Of a stretch of 64,000 nt of DNA, positions 13,719 through 23,205 are shown piece by piece (the stretch's first letter is position 1; every line of letters starts with the position of its first letter). The notes under the pieces are model-generated. The model was given only the letters and a program-made list of their open reading frames with translations, did not search any database and was not told the DNA's origin. Made by a program: the position numbers and the translations under genes. Origin of the DNA: Pyxicephalus adspersus (Eukaryota; Chordata; Amphibia; Anura; Pyxicephalidae); the NCBI RefSeq assembly GCF_032062135.1, contig NC_092866.1, forward strand, positions 27,937,151 to 28,001,150. Reading direction: 5' to 3'.

Positions 13719-16700
13719 CCAAATGAACTCAGTTAAAATATATATTTTTTTAAATACACTATTAAAACATGCATTTTACACAAATATACATAAACAAGAA
13801 AATGTATATATACATAAAAATGTCTAAAAATATAATTCGTGTTAGTCTCTCTCCCAGGCACCACTCCTATACAGATAGCAATAACAACTTGACAGTGACA
13901 TCTAACCTCTAATCGCTCAATCCAAAAAAAATACCTTCAGTTAGTATGCGGATACGCTTAATATGGACTGAACCTTAAACTGTATGAATCAGTTCCCTTA
14001 TCACTAGACACCAATGCAGATGCATATAATGCTTAGCCGAATTCTTTTCAGATTATTCCTGTACTGTACTCTGACCTTTTCTAATCACTGATAAGGTAGA
14101 ATATTAGTACCAAGCCCACTGCTGTTCTGGTTTAACGTATCTGTAGGTATGGTATGCCTATTGCTCCACTGAATACTATATGATCAAGTGCTTGCCCTCA
14201 TATCTGACCTTTCTCCTGATCCGAACTGATTTGATGGATTTTTTTTCTGTTCTTCCAGGTCTCTCTCTGGAACATTCAACACTCACCTTTCCAGATCTTT
14301 TACGACTTGTATCTTACTACAGTTGCGAAAGGTAATTGATTCTCCTGCAATAATTGATTGGCGAATGTCTGCTTTATAATTATCCCCTGAAACACTGATT
14401 TGCTAGTATTTACTTATGCTAGTGGCCTGCTGCAAAGCCAGCTAGAGCAATACTTTATCTAGTTAAATTGTCGGGGAAACCAAATATCCAGATATGTGGC
14501 CAGCAGGTACCATTACTGTTGTATAAAAGCTATGAACCTCTCCCTCAGGAAGGAACCCAGTGAGTGAACTGTAAACTCCAAATATAGTTTGATACTTTAA
14601 GATATGGCATGTTACCTCCATTAGAATAGAAATTAAAACATTCTAGGTCAGCATGAAATCCAAATGTTACCCTGATCTTTAGGTTTCAAGCTAATATTAA
14701 AAATATGATACAAAGCTAAAGCAAGTACAAGAGATATCTGTTTGATCAGAATTTTAAAGTTCCCAGTGTTCAATCTAACCATATTCAGCTGAAACCCTTG
14801 CATTTTTTTCTACATTTGTTCTTTGTACTTCTATGCTTATAATTTATTGTAACTTGGGTCTTTTTTCAGGGACGTCCTCCCCTATACTCTAAGGCTTCCT
14901 GCAGCTATAGAAAGACTGACTTCACGAAAAGAGCTGGAAGCTATTTCCAATCTAGGACATGGTAAAAAAAAAAATATATATACATTATACCTGTAGTTGT
15001 GAGTACAATAAGAAAATGTCATGCAAAGAAGCTGAAGATTTGGTGGGCCAGTGGGTCAACTTTTTCTTGAAGATTCTCTTTACCAATTTTAGTATAAGTA
15101 TTAAAACTCTATACATAACAAATGCAAATCTGTGAAACAGCCACAAACAGTACACAAATAACAATAATGACAATAGGAAAAAACATCCTCACATTCTGAT
15201 CACTCCTCCTACCCAAACCAGGGAAAAACTGATTTTTAATAAAAATTGGTTCAGTTCAGGAAAAAAAACAATACATCTTGTATACCTCTGATAATATTTT
15301 GTTAGGTAAATCAGAACACAGCAAAAATGCTGGGGCAGAGACTTGGGGAGGCACAGCCATTCTGAGTATTAAAGCCCCAAAACTTTATTTGGGATCAGCA
15401 GGTGGTGTGAAGACAACTACAATTAGAGATTACAAAAATAAAAGTGTGTGGGATAAATGACTATTCATAAATCACATTTCATTAAGAATACAACATACAG
15501 GTAAAGACCTGGCCATTCGGAAGAATAAGCCTGATTTAATAAAGCTCTCCAAGGCTGGAGAAGAAGAGAAGAAAACTTTCTTGGGAGAGCCTAGGTGATC
15601 CAACAAACCTTTAATGGATCTGGTCCAGAATTGAAAACATCTGCTAACTAATATCAAATGATTTCAAGAAATACATTCTAGGTTTGCTTGATTCCCCAGG
15701 TTCTCCCATGAAATCCTAGCTTCTCCAGTCTTGGAGAGCTTTAATAAATCAGACCCCAATGTACTGTGGAAGTATAAATCAAAGATAGAGTCATTTATTC
15801 ACAGTATTAGTTGACATTTTAGGTGCAAGCTGAAAACACCATTAAAGAGAACTCCATACCAACTTTGAAGCCTTGAGGAAGTATATGGTTTGACATTTCT
15901 TTGCTGATTTAGGGTCTTAACAATTTGCAGTCATCAAGTCAAATATTTATTCTGCACAATTCAGTGCGTATGATCTGCACATTAAACCATTTGTCGAAAA
16001 TATCAAGTTAAAGCACAAATACAACCTTTCAACCTTTCAAGTAATTAACACAGAGTCTTTTAGAGGATGCTCAAAAAGAAGAGAGGCAAAGTTATGAAAT
16101 CATGAGTTGGCATGTAAAGAATGTAATATGGAGGAGCAGTCAAAAATTTCACAATGTGAAATTTTAATGTTGGACGCCGATAAGAATTTATGCAATTTCT
16201 GCTAACAAAAAGGGCCAAGTCAGCTTTTGGGGCCAAGGGTGTGCTTACCGTTTCAATAGCACAGTAATCAATTGATAAGGGTCATCGCTATCACTGTGAT
16301 GGCCGAAATTGTGGGGTGAATGGATTTATATGCTCTCTTAGGTTTTGTCAAAATAAAACAAATGCAGAAATAAATATGTAGACAATTGATGTGAAAAGGA
16401 CTGGCACATTTTACCTTTTAAATCAGTATTTTTTTGTTTTTTTTCTTGCTTTTTAGAGTTCTGGAATTCCTCACTTAATGCTCGTGATAATACTTTAGTT
16501 TCAACTTTCAATACTACCTCTCTTACACTCTCCTTGACACCTCCTCCAGACCTACCAGACACTATCAGCCCAACACTTGTTCCTGCACTCAAAACTCGTA
16601 GCCCCAAAGAGGTTTCCTTAGGAGGTAAAGAAGGTGCACTCTTTTTTTTAAATCCTCTTTTCAAATCCAAGGATTTTGGAGCACTTAAGCGCTCCCATTT

Positions 16701-19700
16701 TCAAAAAAGTACCAAAGTTAGAGTATCTACTGAAAATTCCGGTTCACTCTCTCCTCCTCTAAACCCACCACCTCCAGTACCCTGTGAGGAAGTTGTAAAA
16801 GAAGAAGAAGAAGTGGTGCCAGTGGAGGTTTCAAATGGAACTGAAACCAAACAAAATGAGGAATTATCAGAAGACCAAGAATATAGGAAACCTCGGTCAT
16901 CTCTTAGACAACGTTTGAGAAAGAGTTTAAGTAAAGGTAGTCGTGACTTTAGCATAAAACTGTCGCCAATGCGGTCTAAAGATGTGGGTGACTACAATGT
17001 TCCTTCTTCAGTGACAAAAACGCAGGACCTAAAGGATGGAAAAGACAACCATGTTAATGGAGTAGCTTCTTTGGAAGAGCAGGATAGTGGATCCATCAGC
17101 AGTGCAGAAGATATAACATCAGAGGATGGTGGAAAGTCTCCCCAGCTTACACGTAGAAAAAAAAAGAAAAGTGGTCGTTCCTCATTTCGAGCCGTTAGTG
17201 GAGCTTTCTTGTCCCTTTTATCCCCAGAAAGAAAAATGATGATATTAATAGAGGAAATGGGAAAAGACATATCAACAGAGTTTGGAAAGGAACTGCAATC
17301 CTTTCTTCAAAATATGGAACTGAGTAACAGTAAAGAAGTAAAAGATAAGACAAAGGCTGAACCAACAACTAATAAGTCTTTATTAAAGGATGTCAGAGAT
17401 TTTATGGATCGCATGAAGCATATGTTGAGGGAAAATGCAGAGATGCACCTGGAAGCACTTGTACCCGATGAACAAGGTTAGTGAGGCTCCAGAAATGGCT
17501 CTGATATATCACCTGCATTTTTGAATGTACATAATTGTTGCTTATCAAAAACTGAAAATTGAGGCTTTAGCAAAGTAGTTAGTGAAACTTTAGCCAAATA
17601 TTTTTCCATGTTTGGGTATAGAGAGGAAGAGAGTTTTATTGATTGATCCCTATTGAGAAGAATCTATCCTGGAGATCAAAACAAGAAATAAATGTTACCA
17701 GAACAGGTGTAGAATGGAATCTGCCTATGGGAATACCTGCTTTTAATGGTAATTTCCATAATTTTGTGCAGCTTTACTATGAATTATCCTGTCTGTGACA
17801 AGATATGAAAGGATATAATTTCAAAAGGGACAAAGGAAGCAATAAAATATTGGTTTTGTATGACAAGTCTGACTTAAGAGTTTTATCACAAATCCTGTAT
17901 GTTTGTTCTTTATGTGTACATATGTAGATACAGTAGACCTGATTTATTAAAGCTCTCCAAGACCGGAGAGGGGACACTTTTATCAGGGAAGCTGGATGAC
18001 ACAGCAAACCTGGAATGGATCTGGTCCAGGACTGAAAACATTTGCTAACAAATAGCAATTTACTTTATGAAATCCATCCCTGGTTTGCTGATTCACTCAA
18101 CTTCACAGATGAAAGTGTATCCTCTCCAGTCTTGGAGGGCCTTAATAAATTAGGGCCAGTGTGTTTTAATTTTGAATACCTGGTCTTGTGATCTTTCATT
18201 TTCTTATTTATTGGTTAATTTTGGGTATAGCATTTAACACAATTCTTGTTATCTTTTTAAGAAACTTGTGTGTGCCTCTATTTTCTCTTTTGTATTATAC
18301 TTCTGATCAGGCAGCATGTTTGTAGCAATATTTCCAAATTCAGTGTATTGAGGATTGTGAGATATATGTTATAGATATCATGGCGGTGTATGTTGCTAAG
18401 GTTATAACACCAACAGAACTGTCCTATATGTTGCTACAGAACGTGTCTTGGAAAAATCACTTCACCGACTTACACTGAAGCCCCTAAAATCACGTCTGAT
18501 GTCTGAAATTCAGAAAGACATGGAGGAGAAAGGAGAACTGGAAAAACTTGGGAAGAATATGCAAACTGTTAAGAAAGGTGGATCATCCCTTCTTGGTGTA
18601 AAGCTTAAAGCTCCTGCGGGACCAGATCTGGAGAAGATTCGTCAGAAATTGCTAAGACTGCAATTAAAATATTCCCCTTGTGACAAGGTCCGCCTATTGC
18701 TACAGACCTGCAGAGGGGTTTATAAAAGCATGGATACACAACAAGGTAATACTAAGTACAGAGCCCTATTTAGCCTTTACGCTGCCATAAGCAGTCATTT
18801 TTCCTCTACCAAAAGTATAAAATGTTGGGTAACCCTGACAATAAACTTTCCCAGTGTGCACCCTTTTGGTCTGTTAAACATATAATTAAAAGTGTTTTGT
18901 CATATCTGATCAGGAAGTGCCAGATATGTTGCAAGTATGTCTATTAACATTACCAGGAATCATGTGAACTTGTTCTCTGACTGTGCTCATTCTTATCATT
19001 TAGTATTGTTCCCAGCACAATCTGAAAACTACACCCCTACCCACATGTTGTGGAGAGAAGGAAAGGAAGGTGTTTTGTAGTTCTAAATTACTGGTAAACA
19101 TAGTTGCCAAGCATAATTGCAGGATCCCAGACACTTGGAATTTAGTTAAGCAGCACTGGGGTGCTGAAGAATTTCTAAAATTCTTTAATAAGTTTAGGCC
19201 TATAGGACATTTTTTTCCAGACCGGCAAATCAATTATTCATCTGTCTATATATCTAGATCTGCTGACCCATATACACTGAAAAAAAAACATAGTACATAA
19301 ATAAACATTATTGCATAATTTCACAAAAACAGAATAGTTTACAGATATTTAAAGGGGTAAAAAAACACCCTTTTGCTTCCATGACAGGATCAAAATCTTT
19401 ACCAGGTCGTTTTCTGGATTTGGAAACTTCTTGGTTGGCCAGACCAGAATTACATAACTCCCACTCATGTACACAGGATTTCCTACATTGTGGCAATTGT
19501 ACATTGAACACCAAGTAAAGTAAAGTAAACTTAGCTGAACATGCTCAGCTAAGTGCACATTCTACAAAAGATTGTGTTTGGGCAGATACATTTCTGTTGT
19601 TGCAAAAGAGACTATGATGGGAGAACCTGGATGATCTAGCAACCCTGGAAATGATTTCTTAAACATCATTTGCTCTTAGTTTTCAAATGTTTTTAATCCT

Positions 19701-22295
19701 AAACCATATGCATTCTGGGTTTGTTGGATCACCCAGGTTCCTTAATGATAGTCTATCTTGTACAGCCTTGGGGAGCTTTAATAAATTTGACCCATTGTAA
19801 TTATTTTGTTGAATTCCTCTTTAATTTGTTTTTATGGTAATAGGAAATGTGAATACATTACAATATTCTCCCATAAGAAGTGAGTTAGATACATTGTATG
19901 ACATAAGGTGCTCTTGTCTCTTCCAGATGATGCTTGTGGTGCAGATGAATTTCTCCCTGCTCTGTGCTATGTATTGGCTCTATGTGAGCTGCCCCATATA
20001 CTGATAGATACTCAGTACACCATAGAACTGCTGCCACAAGAATCCCTTATGGGAGAAGGTAAGAATATTTTTAATTTTATATTAGTATAATGCAAACACA
20101 CACTGGGCCAGTCTTCATGTACACTTTTTTGTTTAATGAAAAACAGATTGTGTTGTATGCCAACCAGTTTACCTTTGTTTTCTAACCAATACTAAACTAT
20201 AACAAAAGGTATGCAATCTGAATACTGTTTTTTTTTTTATTTACTTTAATTTTAAAAAGGCACTAATGTCATTCCCTCCTAATTCTGTTTCTTTCTCCTC
20301 ATCAGGAGGTTATTATCTGACCAGTGTATCTGCCGCCCTGTCTGTGCTGTGCTCATTACATACTCACCCCCAGGATGCTGTGCTGTCACTCACTGAATGG
20401 CATCGGAGGAGACAAGGCTTGCCTTCACTCAATGACCTACAGGTACCCCACTCATGCTTTTAAAGGATATGAATGTAAATTATTTTAGGCGGAATATTAA
20501 GGTGTAGAGTATTTTCTTCTAAATGTATAAGACGTTAAAGATTTTAGGGGACTGACAGAACAATGTAAGAAAAAAAGTACTAAACCTGGGATAAGCATAA
20601 CACTAATGAGTTATTAATATTAATATTATTATTAATAATATTAATAATAATAATAATAAAAATCAGGATTTAAAGGTAGTCCCCGGGTTACATACGAGAT
20701 ATGGACTTTAGGTTTGTTCTTAAACTGTTCTTAAGTTGAATTTGTATGTAAGTCTGAACAGGTACATTATTTTAATAAATGCAATTAGGACAGATGTTTG
20801 TTTTAACATAATATTAGACAGCGAGGTGTCAGTTACTGTATAAAATCCTCACTGTGAGCTAATCAAAAACAAAGCACAAAAACAAAGCAAAAACAAAAAC
20901 TTTCATTAACTCCTGCAGCAAACAGAGCTTTGATATGCAAAAAGAAACAGTCGCAGAGTTTTCTTGGTCATTAAAGAGTTACAAGATGTTACCAGGGCCA
21001 ACCGCCCCCTGCCTCCATCAAGCCTTTGTCCTACACACGAATGAGCAGGGAAGCCCCGTTCCTATCTAGGAGTCACCTGTATGTCGGATGTCATTAACTC
21101 AGGGAATACCTAAATATAGCGCTAACATATTACGCAGCACTGTACATTAAATAGGGGTTGCAAATGACAGACAGATACAGACACTGACACAGGAGGAGGA
21201 GAGGACCCTCCCTGAAGAACAAACAATAGGAGGGGAAATATGGAATGGTGGGAAGAAGTGGGGGTTTTATAGGACGAGAAAGACCATTCCAGGGAGTCGC
21301 CCCAGCGCAAGAAAAGTCTTGGAGCTGTGCATGTGATTAGGGTATGAATGAGGAAGTCATTAGTAGGTCATTTGAGGAGCGAAAAGATGCAGCAGAAAAG
21401 GAGAGGTGGGAAGGAAGGATAAGTCTGGCTGCAGCGTTCATATTAGATTGTGGAGTTCATTTGTATGTCAGATGTCACTCTGCTCTCCCCACCTATTAGC
21501 ATAGCATAAATCACCAAAGTAAGGATTTTTCCAGAGATCATCACATGAAATGGGTTTCAGCACTTTCCCATCCTGTCCAAAATGTGGCTTTAAAGCAGGT
21601 TTACATTAATAAATGAAATTGGTGACCAGTGAAGTGTTCGGTGTGAAGTCCTATATTACTATCGATAATTCACATAAATTTATCTATATTACTATTACAT
21701 AATATTATGTGAATTATCTATGGCTTTACATTAATACCACGTTGCCATAAAGGATAATAGTTGCAAAATAGAACTAGAAATAGGTAATACAGAGTAGGGA
21801 AGAAAAAGCAAATAATTATGGAACTTAGAGCTATAGCAGCAAAGGTCTCTTGTAACATGCAGAGCTCTTGGGTTGCTACAAAATACAACAAATTCAGAAT
21901 GTCACTATAAAGTTGTTATTACATGCTGCTTTACATATTTGCTTGCTGCAATATTTGGGCTGGCTCTTTTCAAAATTATTGGAATGTTCATGTTTACCCT
22001 TTTACTTGATATTTATAATAATATTTGCAATCCTATGTAGTTTGCAGGGGTTTCAAAGCAATTCTTTATTTATCCCTATATGTGGTATAGCTGTTGCTGT
22101 GTGTGATTATTAAAGCATAGCATTGTATTATTTTTGTATTTCTAATACTCAGGACTGATTTTGTGCATATCTGGAGATGATCATGGCAAATTTTCAGTTT
22201 TTTTTTCTATTGTTATTTTGGTTTAAAATATAGGGCACAAAAACAGGTTTTCTATCAGGCGTTGCTGCAGAATTCTCAAAAAAATACAGACTGTG

Positions 22296-22331
<36 letters not shown>

Positions 22332-22926
22332 TTTTTAGAAAGTGGTAACAATGACCCCAGGTACACAATATTTATCCTCAGATGGATTTGGCCAAATCCA
22401 ATTTATTTCATGACTATTAGCTGCTTCATTTGATCTTGGGAAAGTTGTGGTTTGAAATCCTGGTTGGTTACTATCCATTCACCTAAAGTCTGTGTACCTA
22501 AAGTACCTAGTCTGTGAAACAAAAAAAATGTAAACAGGGAAAACTAATAATTTGAGGTTGGCGCAACATAGAATTATGTCCATCCATTAATGTTTTCAAA
22601 AATGTCTATTTCAGAACTTTTTAAGAGTTGCCCATCAAGATCCAGTGAATGGTTGCACTACAAAGACTATCCTTCTGAAGCCATCGCAGACAGTAGCTGA
22701 CCTCATTCATCTCTGTGCTCTCAAATTCAAGCCATCTAACCCAGAAGACTTTTCTATTTTTCTACACTGTGGTGGGGACCAGCAACTGCTTCCTGTAGAT
22801 GCACATCCCCAAGAGATAAAATCCAAGCTCAGAGAGGCTGGATCAAGTTTTTTCTTCTGTTACCAAAGAACTGAGGGGGATACATCAGAAAAAGCACAAA
22901 ACATCTCTGACCTCCCACAAGTATAA
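2417..22926 (+). CDS. rin1: Ras and Rab interactor 1 (RIN1-like), gene span with ten proposed coding exons
   Basis: RIN proteins bind activated Ras through a Ras-association domain, act as GEFs for Rab5-family GTPases through a VPS9 domain, and (RIN1) bind and stimulate ABL kinases. They act at the plasma membrane and early endosomes. Proposed exons: 2417-2550, 6951-7128, 11277-11391, 14259-14331, 14870-14961, 16457-17476, 18440-18745, 19927-20058, 20306-20442, 22615-22926. All introns are GT-AG and all phases join, giving 832 aa against about 783 in human RIN1. Seen: YDYP motif at residues 51-54; SH2 domain about 84-198 with FLVR (Arg109); proline run in exon 6; RIN-homology and VPS9 region about 538-728 with GADEF (Asp646) and GEGGYYLTS (Tyr686/687); Ras-association domain about 730-818. 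RIN1 fits better than RIN2/RIN3 from length and from the phrases SNTRQ, KELEAIS and VRVSTE. Exon 1 is the uncertain part. Confidence 0.88.
4161..4584. mobile_element. Harbinger-like MITE 1 (424 bp)
   Basis: Terminal inverted repeats are AGGTGCGTACACACTTCC on the left and GGAAGTGTGTACGTAGCT on the right. They are flanked by TAA at 4158-4160 and 4585-4587, the 3-bp TWA duplication typical of PIF/Harbinger elements. The interior is packed with short inverted copies of AACGATCGTTCG-like sequence, making it highly foldable. No transposase is encoded; the open frames here are by-products of the CGATCG repeats. Relatives lie at 27144 and 29462. Confidence 0.85.
4622..4851. mobile_element. Palindromic MITE (ATTTATTAAAGCTCTCCAAG family), copy 1
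   Basis: The left terminus is CCTGATTTATTAAAGCTCTC and the right terminus is its reverse complement, AAGCTTTAATAAATCAGG. Inner halves are also inverted: GATCCAGCAAACCTG against CAGGTTTGCTGGATC. Length is about 230 bp. The same structure appears at 15527, 17936, 19609 (left end lost) and 50465. Confidence 0.88.
5867..5935. repeat. Half copy of the GGGAATCTGACATT palindrome
   Basis: The segment AAGCTCTATTTATAAAACAG followed by GGAATCTGACATTCC matches the left halves of the copies at 6470 and 13089. Its right half is missing, replaced by the repeat that begins near 5960. Confidence 0.6.
5960..6286. repeat. Palindrome-rich dispersed repeat, copy 2
   Basis: It shares CCCCATTCATCAC, ATCCAAGAACACATAC, AGAGCAATCAGGA, TTGATCACCTAAACAATA and GAATAGTGAGATATTTGACC with copy 1 at 1-361, in the same order. 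It also has an extra left hairpin in which GCACTAGAGGT (near 5980) pairs with ACCTCTAGTGC (near 6023). Confidence 0.7.
6470..6583. repeat. Small palindromic repeat, copy 2
   Basis: Starts AAAGGGCTCTACTTACAAAT, continues GAATCTGACTTTCCCTCAAA, and closes with GATTCCCACAAGG and TTTTATAAAT. The arms are inverted and the copy is diverged. The best-preserved copy is at 13089. Confidence 0.6.
6951..7128 (+). CDS. rin1: rin1 exon 2: ABL-site region and start of SH2
   Basis: The acceptor is a pyrimidine tract ending CCAG at 6950 and the donor is GTAAGT at 7129. Residues 45-104 include EPVYDYP, which lines up with the tyrosine site near residue 36 of human RIN1 phosphorylated by ABL, then a Pro/Ser linker and the beginning of the SH2 domain (SVWLHL, LHILQREPSG). 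The exon ends one codon before the FLVR strand. Confidence 0.85.
7129..11276. other. rin1 intron 2
   Basis: Apart from the L1-like piece at 8990-9730 I recognise nothing here; the frames at 7371-7643, 8396-8587, 10308-10493 and 10618-10878 have no family resemblance. The sequence is AT-rich throughout. Confidence 0.5.
8990..9730 (+). mobile_element. 3' end of an L1-like LINE (degraded)
   Basis: The left part translates piecewise into a peptide like the C-terminus of L1 ORF2 (AQITIACYWEASNIPLEF, then NVYKILEPWIEY near 9209-9245), with stops between. It is followed by a T-rich 3' UTR and ends CCAATAAAATCTTTAAAGTA plus an A-rich tail. The order (ORF2 end, UTR, AATAAA, A tail) is that of a 5'-truncated plus-strand insertion. 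The assignment to L1 is by resemblance only. Confidence 0.5.
11277..11391 (+). CDS. rin1: rin1 exon 3: SH2 core with FLVR arginine
   Basis: The acceptor is TTTTCTAG ending at 11276; the donor GTGAAT begins at 11392 (phase 1). It starts TFLVRRSNTRQ, the SH2 phosphotyrosine-binding strand, with the key Arg at residue 109, followed by LCVRLSDDSGPSF. Both are close to human RIN1. Confidence 0.93.
12609..12665. repeat. ATT/AAT microsatellite with inverted halves
   Basis: A run of ATT units switches to AAT units at about 12651, so the tract can fold on itself. It abuts the repeat tail that begins at 12666, which suggests that it grew at the element end. Confidence 0.9.
12666..12860. repeat. Dispersed repeat B, copy 1
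   Basis: Contains TTTATAGCGCCAACATATTA, GCAGTGCTGTGCATTAAATA and GAAGAGCTTACAATCTAGG. The same text recurs at 21113-21240 and, as the reverse complement of the first part, at the tail of the SINE-like unit at 58060-58370. Confidence 0.75.
13089..13191. repeat. Small palindromic repeat, best copy (103 bp)
   Basis: Left end AGGGGTTCTATTTACTAAAC and right end ATTTATAAATAGAGCCCTAG are inverted repeats, with GGGAATC and GATTCCC inside. The family also occurs at 5867 and 6470. Probably a short MITE. Confidence 0.7.
13681..13716. repeat. AT dinucleotide microsatellite
   Basis: An uninterrupted (TA)n run of about 36 bp in rin1 intron 3. Confidence 0.97.
14259..14331 (+). CDS. rin1: rin1 exon 4: SH2 domain, C-terminal part
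   Basis: A short 73-nt exon between TTCTTCCAG and GTAATT encodes GLSLEHSTLTFPDLLRLVSY and a few further residues, matching the end of the RIN SH2 domain (human SLEGSELMFPDLVQLI). The first two bases complete a Gly codon split across intron 3. Confidence 0.92.
14870..14961 (+). CDS. rin1: rin1 exon 5: end of SH2 and linker
   Basis: Flanked by TTTTTTCAG and GTAAAA. It encodes the RIN signature LRLPAAIERL and RKELEAISNLGH, which aligns to human LQLPRAIHHA and KELEAISHLG. Phase 2 in and phase 1 out agree with the neighbouring exons. Confidence 0.92.
14962..16456. other. rin1 intron 5
   Basis: Holds the palindromic MITE at 15527-15755. The flanking stretches 14962-15520 and 15760-16456 show no recognised gene or repeat. 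Confidence 0.5.
15527..15755. mobile_element. Palindromic MITE (GCTCTCCAAG family), copy 2
   Basis: Ends are AAGCCTGATTTAATAAAGCT and CTTTAATAAATCAGACC, in rin1 intron 5. Inner inverted parts around GATCCAACAAACCT and AGGTTTGCTTGATTC match copy 1 at 4622. Confidence 0.87.
16457..17476 (+). CDS. rin1: rin1 exon 6: large proline-rich / regulatory exon
   Basis: A 1,020-nt exon encodes about residues 198-537. It starts EFWNSSLN, as in human EFWSSSLN. It includes RSPKEV, FFLNPLFKSKDFG, KVRVSTE and the proline run SPPLNPPPPVP, a candidate SH3-binding site matching the human segment that binds ABL. An acidic stretch (EEVVKEEEEVV), basic/Ser-rich tracts and RAVSGAFLSLLSPERK follow; the last aligns to human SMSAAFCSLLAPERQ, around the 14-3-3-binding serine. 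A coiled, charged segment leads into the RIN-homology region. It is longer than the human counterpart, which accounts for most of the extra protein length. Confidence 0.93.
17936..18158. mobile_element. Palindromic MITE (GCTCTCCAAG family), copy 3
   Basis: Begins GACCTGATTTATTAAAGCTC and ends CTTGGAGGGCCTTAATAAAT. It lies in rin1 intron 6 and has the same inner GATGACACAGCAAACCTGG arm as copy 1 at 4622. Confidence 0.87.
18440..18745 (+). CDS. rin1: rin1 exon 7: RIN-homology / VPS9 N-terminal helices
   Basis: Opens after TTGCTACAG and closes before GTAATA. The peptide ERVLEKSLHRLTLKPLKSRL and then DLEKIRQKLLRLQLKYSP matches human HVLEKSLHCSVLKPL and VELEQVRQKLLQLLRTYSP. This helical layer packs on the VPS9 core. 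Reading through the donor gives a longer open frame that is intronic. Confidence 0.94.
18746..19926. other. rin1 intron 7
   Basis: Contains the truncated MITE at 19609. The portion 19425-19560 (TTGGCCAGACCAGAATTACA and nearby) resembles 35990-36110 in pmt intron 1, so it is part of another dispersed family. Otherwise nothing recognised. Confidence 0.5.
19609..19793. mobile_element. Palindromic MITE (GCTCTCCAAG family), copy 4, left end lost
   Basis: The inner arms (GAGAACCTGGATGATCTAGC; GGATCACCCAGGTTCC) and the right terminus GGGGAGCTTTAATAAATTTG are present. The left terminus is absent. Confidence 0.75.
19927..20058 (+). CDS. rin1: rin1 exon 8: VPS9 catalytic core
   Basis: Between CTCTTCCAG and GTAAGA. 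It encodes DDACGADEFLPALCYVLALC and the following helices. The Asp in GADEF (residue 646) corresponds to the conserved VPS9 aspartate (Asp313 of Rabex-5), so the GEF site looks intact on this side. Phase 1 at both ends. Confidence 0.94.
20306..20442 (+). CDS. rin1: rin1 exon 9: VPS9 end
   Basis: Starts after CTCATCAG, restoring GEGGYYLTS across the junction; the tyrosine pair (residues 686-687) covers the conserved VPS9 tyrosine (Tyr354 of Rabex-5). It continues to SLNDLQ and ends at CAG|GTACCC in phase 0. Confidence 0.93.
20612..20661. repeat. ATT/AAT microsatellite
   Basis: Mixed ATT and AAT units with inverted halves, again directly beside a repeat B copy, as at 12609. Confidence 0.9.
20662..21260. 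repeat. Dispersed repeat B, copy 2, split by an insertion
   Basis: The left stub AATCAGGATTTA and the right part TATAGCGCTAACATATTACG, then GCACTGTACATTAAATAGGG, together match copy 1 at 12666. They are separated by about 435 bp of another element. Confidence 0.75.
20676..21110. mobile_element. MITE nested inside repeat B
   Basis: The left end AGGTAGTCCCCGGGTTA and the right end TAACTCAGGGAATACCT are inverted repeats. Internal sequence includes a pair of related blocks (TTGTATGTAAGTC; CTGTATGTCGGATGTC). It encodes nothing recognisable. The flanks are TAA and AAA, close to a 3-bp TWA-type duplication, so Harbinger is possible but unproven. Confidence 0.7.
22293..22332. repeat. AT microsatellite
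   Basis: (TA)n interrupted once by TACA, in rin1 intron 9. Confidence 0.95.
22615..22926 (+). CDS. rin1: rin1 exon 10: Ras-association domain and stop
   Basis: Opens after TCTATTTCAG with NFLRVAHQDPVNGCTTKT, aligned to human HLLRVAYQDPSSGCTSKT, then the RA fold with LCALKFKPSNPEDF and FLHCGGDQQLLP. The frame ends at TAA 22924-22926. The tail after the domain is about 14 residues, much shorter than the long acidic tail of human RIN1. Confidence 0.94.
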   Translation, partial: NFLRVAHQDPVNGCTTKTILLKPSQTVADLIHLCALKFKPSNPEDFSIFLHCGGDQQLLPVDAHPQEIKSKLREAGSSFFFCYQRTEGDTSEKAQNISDLPQV

Positions 22927-23199
22927 AAAATCAAAAACACAAATGTGTCTCTGTGCAAGTTGGTGACCATAGGACAGTGTTTTCTCCAGTCATTCTAAAA
23001 AAAACCTTTGGATACAGTTTACAAAACTAGCCAAGCATGATTTTCACAGCCTGAGATGTAGCTGCTCTGTAGTGTTCAGCAATTTTTGTTGCGATTACGA
23101 GATCAACAATGCCTTACCATGCAAATTAAAGAATGTACATTCTTTATACATTTCATGGTACAAATTTTACTATAGACTGTCAATTGTACATATGTTTAC

Positions 23200-23205
23200 A
23201 ATAAA
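23200..23205 (+). promoter_or_regulatory. rin1 poly(A) signal
   Basis: AATAAA lies 274 bp after the rin1 stop codon; a second copy is at 23263-23268. Either would give a 3' UTR of about 300-360 nt. Cleavage was not located. Confidence 0.55.

Larger units (their letters stand above)
11392..14258. other. rin1 intron 3
   Basis: The segment 11640-12030 has the look of an old interspersed element but no diagnostic ends were found. ATT microsatellite, a repeat tail at 12666, a small palindrome at 13089 and an AT microsatellite at 13681 fill the centre. The rest is without recognised content. Confidence 0.5.
20443..22614. other. rin1 intron 9
   Basis: Filled on the left by an ATT tract, repeat B and a nested MITE (20610-21260). 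Bases 21260-22290 show no recognised feature, then an AT microsatellite at 22293. Confidence 0.5.

Noticed and set aside
16701..17270. Minus-strand frames of 84-92 codons
   Set aside because: They are antisense shadows of rin1 exon 6, whose plus-strand peptide is a clear RIN match.
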